From Bacillota bacterium (GTDB taxonomy: Bacteria; Bacillota; Clostridia; Christensenellales; Aristaeellaceae), in NCBI GenBank assembly GCA_023413135.1, contig JAEZQK010000126.1, positions 1 through 14,243 of the forward strand: a stretch of 14,243 nucleotides of DNA. Direction: 5' to 3'. A program made the translations under genes and the position numbers. Under the pieces are notes generated by a model, which made no database searches, had not been told where the DNA came from, and saw only the letters and a list, made by a program, of their open reading frames with translations. Shown here one piece after another: positions 7,787 to 13,829 of this stretch. Within the stretch, counting starts at the first letter, position 1. Every line of letters begins with the position of its first letter.

Positions 7787-8674
7787 TTACTTCATGCCCG
7801 AATGGGACATGGTCTCTATGACCGCGGACTGGCTGGTAAGGAAAAACACCACCGGCGGGATCATCAAAACCAGCGCCACCGCCGCCCCGGCGCCCGCCCT
7901 GGCGATGCCCGCGGAGGCGATCTGACGCAGCATCACGGGCAGCACCTTCATGCTCTCATCATAGATGTACGTAACACCGGAGGCGTTCCACAAGCCCTGA
8001 AAGGTGAAGATGGACAGCGTCAATAAGGCGGGCTTGATCATCGGGGCCACGATGGAAACAAACAGGCGGAATTCATTGGCCCCGTCGATATGCGCCGCCT
8101 CGATCACGGAATCCGGCACGGCGGTCACCACAAACTGACGGACCAGGAACACGCCGAAGGAGCCGCTCATCATGGGCAGCAGGATCGCCCAATAGGTGTT
8201 GATCAATTGAAGCCTGGAGATGATGATGTATTGGGGGATGCCCGTTACCTCCGGGCGGAAGAGAATGGCCCAGACCACTATTACATAAAAGACCTTCAGC
8301 CATCTGTGCCTGTATTTGGCCAGCGCATACGCCGCCATGCTGGCGATTAGCACATACCCCGCCGTACCCACGGCAGCCACAAACAGGCTGTTGAACAGGT
8401 ACCGCTCAAAGGGCACCCACATTTCATTGACCAGGCGGATCATGGTGGTAAAGTTCTCGATGGTGGGGTTCTGCACAAAAAACTTTGGCGGATACAAAAA
8501 CAGTTCATTGGTGGGTTTAAAGGCCGTGACCAACGTATACATAAGCGGCAGCACCATAAATACGCTCATCAAAAGAAGGAAAAACAGTACCAGCGCATTG
8601 CCGGCAAAGGAGCGGGTCACCCGCTTATGCCTTACACGAAGGCCTTTCCTGCTGGGCGCGGATTTTACGGTCAT
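7787..8674 (-). CDS. Carbohydrate ABC transporter permease (MalG type), module A second subunit
   Basis: A 295-aa integral membrane permease of the CUT1 family. The first helix is at about 26-48, with the typical VLPLMYTLVTAFKP sequence (41-54). Further helices lie near 93-118, 126-143, 160-180, 214-230 and 263-280. The EAA loop is IEAAHIDGAN (191-200), followed by VAPMIKPAL. The start is ATG at 8674, with GAGG 7 nt upstream; the TTG one codon earlier is less likely. The ATG overlaps the TGA of permease A1 by one base (TGATG), a sign of translational coupling. It differs clearly from permease B2 in sequence, so modules A and B are not a recent duplication. Confidence 0.93.
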   Translation of the reverse strand: MTVKSAPSRKGLRVRHKRVTRSFAGNALVLFFLLLMSVFMVLPLMYTLVTAFKPTNELFLYPPKFFVQNPTIENFTTMIRLVNEMWVPFERYLFNSLFVAAVGTAGYVLIASMAAYALAKYRHRWLKVFYVIVVWAILFRPEVTGIPQYIIISRLQLINTYWAILLPMMSGSFGVFLVRQFVVTAVPDSVIEAAHIDGANEFRLFVSIVAPMIKPALLTLSIFTFQGLWNASGVTYIYDESMKVLPVMLRQIASAGIARAGAGAAVALVLMIPPVVFFLTSQSAVIETMSHSGMK

Positions 8675-9624
8675 CAAGTTGCCTCGCCCCCTTCCGCCCC
8701 GCCAAAGGTATGCAGCACCTTTTTTATAAGCGACCAGAATACGAGCATGAGCAGGAAAAGCACCACCGCAATGGCCGAGGCATAGCCCATTTCAAAGCGG
8801 ATGGCCCCAAAATCCAGAATGTGCAAAACGATGGTGTGGGTGGAATAATCCGTGGAGGGGAAGCCCGTTAGGGACATGGCCTCATATCCCACCGCAAAGG
8901 AGGTGGATATCTGCATCACCGCGCCGAACAATAGCTGTGGCACCATTTGCGGCAGGGTGATGTACCAAAGCTCCTGAAAGCGGTTCCTGACCCCGTCCAC
9001 CGCGCCGGCCTCGTACAGGGATTTATCCATGCTTTGAAGCCCCGCCACAAAGGAAAGGAAGCCCACGCTCATGCTCAGCCACAGGATCACCACTATGACC
9101 ACCGTCATGTTCTTGCCGGGGTCGGAAAGCCAGTATATGCTTTCCCGGATCACGCCCATACGCAAAAGAAGGGAATTCAAAAACCCCGCGGCATCGTCGC
9201 TGAATATGTAGGTCCATATGAAATACACGTTCCCCGCCAGGGAAGGCGCGTAAAACAAAAAGGTCAATAAGGTGCGCAAACCCCGCTTGAAATCCGATAT
9301 GAACCAGGCGAACACAAAGCTGAGCATGTAGCTTAAGGGCCCTGTGACCAAGGCAAATATCATGGTGTTGCGCAAGGCGGTCAGGAAGATGTCATCCTCC
9401 AGCAAAAGGCGGATATAGTTTTCCATGCCCACAAAAGAAGGCGTTTGCAGCATGTTGAAGTCTGTGAAGCTGAGCACCACCGAGGAGAGGATGGGCAGGA
9501 TGGTAAACGTAAAAAACAGCAGAAGAAAGGGGCATGCAAACAATATGGCCGCCAGGCGGTAAGGCGCGTGCTCCCTATGCTTTGGGCGCTTAAGCTTTTG
9601 GGCCCGCCTGCCAGTTTCAATCAT
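8674..9624 (-). CDS. Sugar ABC transporter permease (MalF/UgpA type), module A first subunit
   Basis: A 316-aa membrane permease. The N-terminal tail is basic and about 20 residues long. Helices are at about 22-45, 87-110, 117-142, 172-195, 228-245 and 280-300. The cytoplasmic coupling loop reads LYEAGAVDGVRNRF (203-216) with ITLPQMVP after it. The second Ala of the EAA motif is Gly, a tolerated variant. The start at 9624 is chosen because ATGA there overlaps the stop of the upstream gene and GGGAGG sits 8 nt upstream. A longer reading from 9669 would add 15 residues from inside the preceding gene and has no advantage. It should form a heterodimer with A2 and serve the large binding protein encoded just upstream. 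Confidence 0.93.
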   Translation of the reverse strand: MIETGRRAQKLKRPKHREHAPYRLAAILFACPFLLLFFTFTILPILSSVVLSFTDFNMLQTPSFVGMENYIRLLLEDDIFLTALRNTMIFALVTGPLSYMLSFVFAWFISDFKRGLRTLLTFLFYAPSLAGNVYFIWTYIFSDDAAGFLNSLLLRMGVIRESIYWLSDPGKNMTVVIVVILWLSMSVGFLSFVAGLQSMDKSLYEAGAVDGVRNRFQELWYITLPQMVPQLLFGAVMQISTSFAVGYEAMSLTGFPSTDYSTHTIVLHILDFGAIRFEMGYASAIAVVLFLLMLVFWSLIKKVLHTFGGAEGGEAT

Positions 9625-12542
9625 GGCGCCCGCCTCCCTTCTCCCTGGCCGTACCCGAATTCGGCCCATTTGCGCTTGATTTCCTTGTTGATTTCCTTAT
9701 TGTATTTGTTCAGCACTTCCCGCTGGTTTTGCTTGGACATCACCACCGCCCGGAAGGCGAAGGCCAGGTTGCGGTTGGTGATGTAGTTGCCCGGAAGCTG
9801 GGGAATGTCCTTTACGTACTTCCATTGTTCCATAAGTGCCGCCTGCTGATTTTGCGTCCACTTCATCCGTTCAAAGGCGCCGGTATTGGCGGTGGGCCAG
9901 CGGGCGGAGGCGCCCATCAGGCTTTCCAGCGCCAGGCCGAACTCCGCCTGCGTTTCATCGCTTACCCACCAGGAGATAAACGCGAAGGCCGCCTCCTGCT
10001 TAAGGGATGTGGCGACGAGAATGGCTCCCGTGCCCGTGGCCCCTTCACTGCGGTCCACGGTCCCGTCCGGCTGCTCTATGCCGGGAATGGGGGCAATATC
10101 CCACAGGCCGGTAAGCTCCGGGGCGGCCGCAGCCAATGTATTGGCGGTAGTGTAGCTTTCTATGGCAATGGGCATGGTGCCGGTGCGGAAGCGGGAGAAG
10201 AAATCATACTTCACCGGCAGCGCATACTTTAAATATAAATCCGTCCAGGCCTTGAACGCTTCCAGCGCCGGCGGATCCTGAAACTGCGTCTCCATCAGGT
10301 CATCCGTGTAGAAACTCCGCCCCCGTTGGAACAATTGGGCCTGGAAGCCCAGGGTATTGTTGTTTGTCACCGTCGGGGAGGGGATGCCCGCCTGCATGCC
10401 CTGCTTTTGGATCACGGGTACCATGGCGCGAAAATCCTCCCAGGTGTCTGGCACGGTCAAACCAAGCTGCGAAAAGATGTCCTTGCGGTAAAAGATCACG
10501 TCAAAGTTCTGCGTTTCCGGCAGCGCGTATACGCCGCCCTGATACGTGTAAGGCACAAGCGCCGATTCCATGAACCGGGCCTTTGCCGCCTCAAAGCCTT
10601 CAAATTGGCTAAGGTCAACCAAAGCTCCCCGCATGGCCAGGTTGACAGGCAGCTCCTTGTACACGGTGATGGCCACATCCGGGCCCTTACCGCCCAGGAT
10701 GGCCTGCATTAGCGTTTGGGAGCCGTCGATCAGGCTCAGGTTCACCTGTATTCCCGTATCCTTCACAAACCGCTGGTCGATCAGTTCCTTGAGGATCTGC
10801 GTCTGGTCCCGGCCGGAGGCGATGCCCGTGGCCCCCAGGTCGTTTGCGCAGACCCATACGGTGATGGTGGGGACTGCTTCAAGGTCCTGATATACGTCCC
10901 CCACCGCGGAATAATCCTCAAAGAAGGAACCGAAAAAGGCTTTCAGGCGGAAAGCCGCCTGGGCAAAAAAGCCAGCGCCCGCCTTGGGGAGGGGCAGATC
11001 CAAAGAGGTCAATACAAAATAGTCGATTTGCATGGGCTGTTCCCGAAGCCGCAGCACCTGGGAAGCCAGGCTGGAAATATTGTTTTTAAAGGATTCCAGC
11101 CGAAGGGGAATATCCTCCGGATACTTTATAAAGTTTTCCAACTGCACGGCCACCTGGGTCAGCATGGCGGCCTCGCTGCCCCCAAAGGCGTTTTGCTCAA
11201 TGATTTGCTGCTGGGCTTTAAGCAAGGCCGCGATCCTCTCGAAATCCTCCATCAGGCCGGGGATCTTCCTGTCCAGATGAAAGTCGCGGTTAAGGTCTAT
11301 GGTGATCCTGTCCCCGTCGGCGTTGTCCCCGGTAATGACGATGATCTTGCGGTAGAGGGCGCTAAGCTCCGCTATGACCTCCTCCAGCTTGCGCAGCGGC
11401 CCGCTGTAGGGCCCACTGGCCACTTCCAGCCGCAGGGTATGCGTTCCGCGCGTTAAGTACAGGGGCAACAGGCTGCCTTTGCCATCGGAGAGCGTATACA
11501 TCTGCCACCCCTCTTGATAGGGAACGGTCACATGGTCCGCTTGTGCAAGGGGCACCGAGCCATCGATATACAGCCTGCGGGTGCTGCCCATGCCCCGGAG
11601 GAAATCCGTCAATACCCGCATGCTCAAATGGTACAGGCCGTCCTCCGGCACCTCAAAAGCCCATTCCATCCACTCGCCCTGGCGCTTCCAGTTCTCGCCG
11701 CCGATGGTGTTCATGCGCACCTTGACGGGATCGCTGGGACTGGCGGCGCTATCGGCCCGTTCACTCAAAGGATAGAGCACAGGGCTGTTCCGGAGCCCGG
11801 CCTCCTCTGCCTCAAATTTTACGGTGACGTTGCGGGCGTTGTTTGTTATTTCCCGAACGGTATTTTCATACGGCTCAAGGGCCGGTGTATTTACAAACCG
11901 GAGGCTGCTTACAGCCGCCGCCTCCGCGGTAAGCGCAGCACTCAGCGTATGCTCACCCGGCGAAAGGTAAAAGCGGTAAGGTTCGGCATAATGGTTGTTG
12001 TGATCCTGGAATAAAACGCTCTGCCAAAGGGAAACTTCTTTCAGCCTGGGCCGGACATCGTGATCCCGGCTGTCCCTTACGATGGGACCCTCGGCTTCAT
12101 ACAGCCTTCTTAGAAGGAGGCTTTGGCACTGTACATACGGAAAGGCGCCATCCAGCATGATCTGCATTTCAATATCGTTTTGCCTGGCAGGCAGCGCAAG
12201 ATAAGTGATCTCCAGTTGATACCACCCCGGCGCATCCACCGTAAATACCCAGTCCACCCAGCCCGACGGGCTGCTTAGGATCAGGGCATTTTTCACACCC
12301 CGGGTATCCCCCGGTTCCACATACGCGCCGCTTTCATGGGAACCGGAAAACGCATCCCCGCTTAAAAGGATCTCCCCATCCGGAAAATCCACATTCTCAT
12401 CCACCGTATAATAGGCGCCGTAGCTTACGATACCCTGAGCGGGGCCGGGCATTGTTTCCGCAAAGGCTCCCGCTGCCAACAGGGCCCAAAGGAAGGCCGC
12501 CGTCAGGGGCAAGATGGATAAAAAATGCCCATTTCGCCGCAT
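9621..12542 (-). CDS. Large extracellular solute-binding protein with two N-terminal carbohydrate-binding-like domains
   Basis: A 973-aa secreted protein, more than twice the usual binding-protein size. Residues 1-29 form a signal peptide (GAFA-ET) without a lipobox cysteine. Domain 1 (about 35-220) and domain 2 (about 240-395) look like beta-sandwich carbohydrate-binding modules of the CBM6/35 kind. Each pairs an aromatic strand with a ligand-facing pattern, for example WVDWVFTVDAPGWYQLEI (95-112) and WMEWAFEVPEDGLYHLSM (291-308), and ends in a GEHTL or GTHTLRLEV strand. Residues 425-510 are mostly helical. About 557-960 is a family-1 solute-binding domain, with GKGPDVAITVY (618-628), GGVYALPETQNFDVIFYRKD (669-688) and SWWVSDETQAEFG (857-869). 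The start at 12542 has GGAG 9 nt upstream; in-frame ATGs at 12548 and 12557 are worse placed. It is the first gene of the operon and overlaps permease A1. The likely role is binding a polymer or long oligosaccharide. The substrate is unknown. Confidence 0.9.
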   Translation of the reverse strand: MRRNGHFLSILPLTAAFLWALLAAGAFAETMPGPAQGIVSYGAYYTVDENVDFPDGEILLSGDAFSGSHESGAYVEPGDTRGVKNALILSSPSGWVDWVFTVDAPGWYQLEITYLALPARQNDIEMQIMLDGAFPYVQCQSLLLRRLYEAEGPIVRDSRDHDVRPRLKEVSLWQSVLFQDHNNHYAEPYRFYLSPGEHTLSAALTAEAAAVSSLRFVNTPALEPYENTVREITNNARNVTVKFEAEEAGLRNSPVLYPLSERADSAASPSDPVKVRMNTIGGENWKRQGEWMEWAFEVPEDGLYHLSMRVLTDFLRGMGSTRRLYIDGSVPLAQADHVTVPYQEGWQMYTLSDGKGSLLPLYLTRGTHTLRLEVASGPYSGPLRKLEEVIAELSALYRKIIVITGDNADGDRITIDLNRDFHLDRKIPGLMEDFERIAALLKAQQQIIEQNAFGGSEAAMLTQVAVQLENFIKYPEDIPLRLESFKNNISSLASQVLRLREQPMQIDYFVLTSLDLPLPKAGAGFFAQAAFRLKAFFGSFFEDYSAVGDVYQDLEAVPTITVWVCANDLGATGIASGRDQTQILKELIDQRFVKDTGIQVNLSLIDGSQTLMQAILGGKGPDVAITVYKELPVNLAMRGALVDLSQFEGFEAAKARFMESALVPYTYQGGVYALPETQNFDVIFYRKDIFSQLGLTVPDTWEDFRAMVPVIQKQGMQAGIPSPTVTNNNTLGFQAQLFQRGRSFYTDDLMETQFQDPPALEAFKAWTDLYLKYALPVKYDFFSRFRTGTMPIAIESYTTANTLAAAAPELTGLWDIAPIPGIEQPDGTVDRSEGATGTGAILVATSLKQEAAFAFISWWVSDETQAEFGLALESLMGASARWPTANTGAFERMKWTQNQQAALMEQWKYVKDIPQLPGNYITNRNLAFAFRAVVMSKQNQREVLNKYNKEINKEIKRKWAEFGYGQGEGRRAP

Positions 12543-12588
12543 GTGCATCAGCTCCATTTTATTGGATAAACGATTTCTCTTTATTCAC

Positions 12589-12617
12589 AGTATAGAAAGT
12601 GTTGATCCCCTTGTCAA
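12589..12617 (-). promoter_or_regulatory. Sigma-A-type promoter of the transporter operon
   Basis: On the minus strand, a perfect TTGACA (12617-12612) is followed after exactly 17 nt by TATACT (12594-12589), one base from the TATAAT consensus. Transcription would start near 12582, giving a leader of about 40 nt before the ATG at 12542. The stretch upstream of the -35 box is AT-rich. This is the best promoter in the window, and no other comparably good one was noticed inside the operon. Confidence 0.88.
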
Positions 12618-12649
12618 TAACAAATTGAGAAATGCCTGGTGCATATATC

Positions 12650-12675
12650 TTCATATTGACCAATTTCATATTGAC
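12650..12675. repeat. Tandem 11-bp direct repeat between the divergent promoters
   Basis: TTCATATTGAC occurs at 12650-12660 and again at 12665-12675, identical and with a 15-bp period. It lies 33 bp upstream of the minus-strand -35 box, and the second copy overlaps the -35 box of the plus-strand promoter. The spacer makes an extra short palindrome, ATTGACCAAT (12655-12664). Tandem direct repeats upstream of -35 are typical of AraC-type activators, including the YesN-like response regulators that often control such transport operons. That assignment is inference. Confidence 0.65.
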
Positions 12676-12699
12676 ATAGCTGTCGTTTTGGGATAAACT
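12671..12699 (+). promoter_or_regulatory. Candidate divergent promoter for the secreted 203-aa protein gene
   Basis: A perfect TTGACA (12671-12676) and TAAACT (12694-12699) are 17 nt apart on the plus strand. The -10 matches four of six consensus bases. Transcription would start near 12706, leaving a leader of about 240 nt. A weaker alternative -10, TATGAT at 12754-12759, has only a poor -35 (TCGTTA). The -35 box overlaps the second copy of the direct repeat, so the same regulator could act on both directions. Confidence 0.6.
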
Positions 12700-12947
12700 T
12701 TGCATCAGAAACAGAATTCGGCAAGCAACATCGTTAAGAAATCGGCAGTGTTTTATGATGACACGTGGTTAAGCGTTTATCCTTGTCCAAATTTATCTCG
12801 CCGCCCGCAATGGAGCGAAGGCCGCTTTGAAAATGGTTGCCTTAAATCATCACAAAGGCCTGGTCCCAGCATTTTTCCTGCTGCTGGCACTTATTTTCCT
12901 GATTCCGTGTGCAGTTGCACATGAAAATAGAACAAGGAGGGTTCCCC
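12700..12947 (+). other. Long leader / intergenic stretch upstream of the secreted protein gene
   Basis: About 250 nt with no gene I can defend. It is visibly more AT-rich than the coding sequence around it. I see no strong hairpin, riboswitch-like architecture or leader terminator. An open stretch from the ATG at 12833 encodes a short hydrophobic, signal-like segment, but it has no good ribosome binding site and runs on out of frame through the next gene. It is treated as non-coding leader. Confidence 0.5.
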
Positions 12948-13559
12948 ATGAAAAAGCTCCTGTCCCTGGTCTTAGCCCTTACGCTTTGCCTCACCGCCAG
13001 CGCGGCGCTGGCGGAAGCAGCCCAAGCCGTGTACGCCCTGAATGTGGATACCCTGACCCTTACCCAGGGCCCCGTATGGTCCTACCTGTACTTTGACGAA
13101 GCCAAAAACGAAATGGTGGAACTGAACGCCACGCCGGACTGGGGCGACAACTGGCAGTTCTCCACGCAGCCCACGGTGGACAATGTATACCATTCCATCT
13201 GCGAATGGGACGGCGTGATCTACGCCATGCCCGGCACCTGGATCGGCAAGCACATCGACATCGTGGTCGCCTTCACCGCACCCAAGGCCGGCACCGTCGT
13301 CATCGCGCCCATGTCCTTTGTGATCAAGGATGACGGAAATCCCTGGCCGTCCTATCAGGTAAGGATCGTCAAGCCCGCGGCGGAAGGGGCGGAGGATGTG
13401 CAGCTCTTCCCGGCGGAAGGAGAATGGTCGGAGACTCCCGCGGCCACCGCAGGCATTGAAGTGGAAGTGGCCGAAGGCGACAAGATCTATTTCGTTGTGC
13501 GCTCCGGTGACGACGGCGGCGCCGCTGTCAGCCTCCAGCCCTCCATCGCCTATAAATAA
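12948..13559 (+). CDS. Small secreted beta-rich protein, carbohydrate-binding-module-like
   Basis: A 203-aa protein with a clear signal peptide (MKKLLSLVLALTL..., cleavage after ALA near residue 22) and a single mature domain of about 180 residues. The mature part is strand-rich and aromatic: DWGDNWQFS (64-72), DIVVAFTAPKAGTVVIAP (104-121), YQVRIVK (136-142), and a final strand set EVAEGDKIYFVVRSGDD (173-189) ending in PSIAY. The phrase GDKIYFVV followed by P-x-I-x-Y recalls beta-sandwich modules attached to polysaccharide lyases and hydrolases. Binding of a glycan is therefore a reasonable guess, not a recognition. No catalytic motif or anchor is visible. The start has AAGGAGG 7 nt upstream; in-frame ATGs at 12909 and 12921 are rejected because the signal peptide begins here. 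It is transcribed divergently from the transporter operon and is likely co-regulated with it. Confidence 0.85.
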   Translation: MKKLLSLVLALTLCLTASAALAEAAQAVYALNVDTLTLTQGPVWSYLYFDEAKNEMVELNATPDWGDNWQFSTQPTVDNVYHSICEWDGVIYAMPGTWIGKHIDIVVAFTAPKAGTVVIAPMSFVIKDDGNPWPSYQVRIVKPAAEGAEDVQLFPAEGEWSETPAATAGIEVEVAEGDKIYFVVRSGDDGGAAVSLQPSIAYK

Positions 13560-13586
13560 CTGTCTGCCTATATCCAAACATAAAAG

Positions 13587-13619
13587 GCGGGGATTCCCGA
13601 TACAAACGGGAATCCCCGC
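13587..13619 (+). terminator. Rho-independent terminator after the secreted protein gene
   Basis: A perfect 13-bp stem (13587-13599 with 13607-13619, core GCGGGGATTCCCG) encloses a 7-nt loop and is followed by TGTTTTTT. It starts 28 nt after the stop codon, so the 203-aa gene is probably monocistronic. Confidence 0.93.
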
Positions 13620-13643
13620 TGTTTTTTACTTAAAATACGCGGC

Positions 13644-13740
13644 ATTCTGAACTTCACCAGTATAAAGCATCACCCTGGGGCAGAAGCAAAAAAACATGCC
13701 GGATCATTTCTGTTGAGTTCTATACTTCACCGTATAAGCC
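13644..13740. repeat. Pair of imperfect short direct repeats between two terminators
   Basis: The sequence ACTTCACCAGTATAAAGC at 13651-13668 recurs as ACTTCACCGTATAAGCC at 13724-13740, with two single-base deletions or substitutions. Similarity extends left by a few bases (ATTCTGA against GTTCTAT). The copies are about 73 bp apart in a non-coding gap between convergent genes. I cannot assign a role. Confidence 0.4.
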
Positions 13741-13743
13741 AGC

Positions 13744-13779
13744 AAAAACAGGAGACCGCTTATGCAATCTCCTGTTTTT
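13744..13779 (-). terminator. Bidirectional hairpin terminator after the Cys-rich protein gene
   Basis: Positions 13744-13755 (AAAAACAGGAGA) pair perfectly with 13768-13779, giving a 12-bp stem with a 12-nt loop. Both outer arms are A/T runs, so each strand ends in a U-tract. It lies 50 nt beyond the stop of the minus-strand gene at 13830 and probably ends that transcript. It could also back up the plus-strand terminator at 13587-13619. Confidence 0.8.
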
Positions 13780-13829
13780 TCAGCGTTTAGTACAACAGTA
13801 TCACATCATTCGAAGGGCAAAAGCTTTCC

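Noticed and set aside
9625..9669. Longer start for permease A1
   Set aside because: It lies inside the large binding-protein gene. The ATGA overlap at 9624 with GGGAGG 8 nt upstream fits better.
12827..13096. Hydrophobic signal-like open frame upstream of, and overlapping, the 203-aa gene
   Set aside because: It lacks a good ribosome binding site, and more than half of it overlaps the real gene in another frame. The hydrophobic part is noted only as a weak leader-peptide idea.
12972..13577. Minus-strand open frame opposite the 203-aa secreted protein
   Set aside because: The plus strand has a signal peptide, a perfect ribosome binding site and a terminator in the right place. The antisense reading has no recognisable domain.
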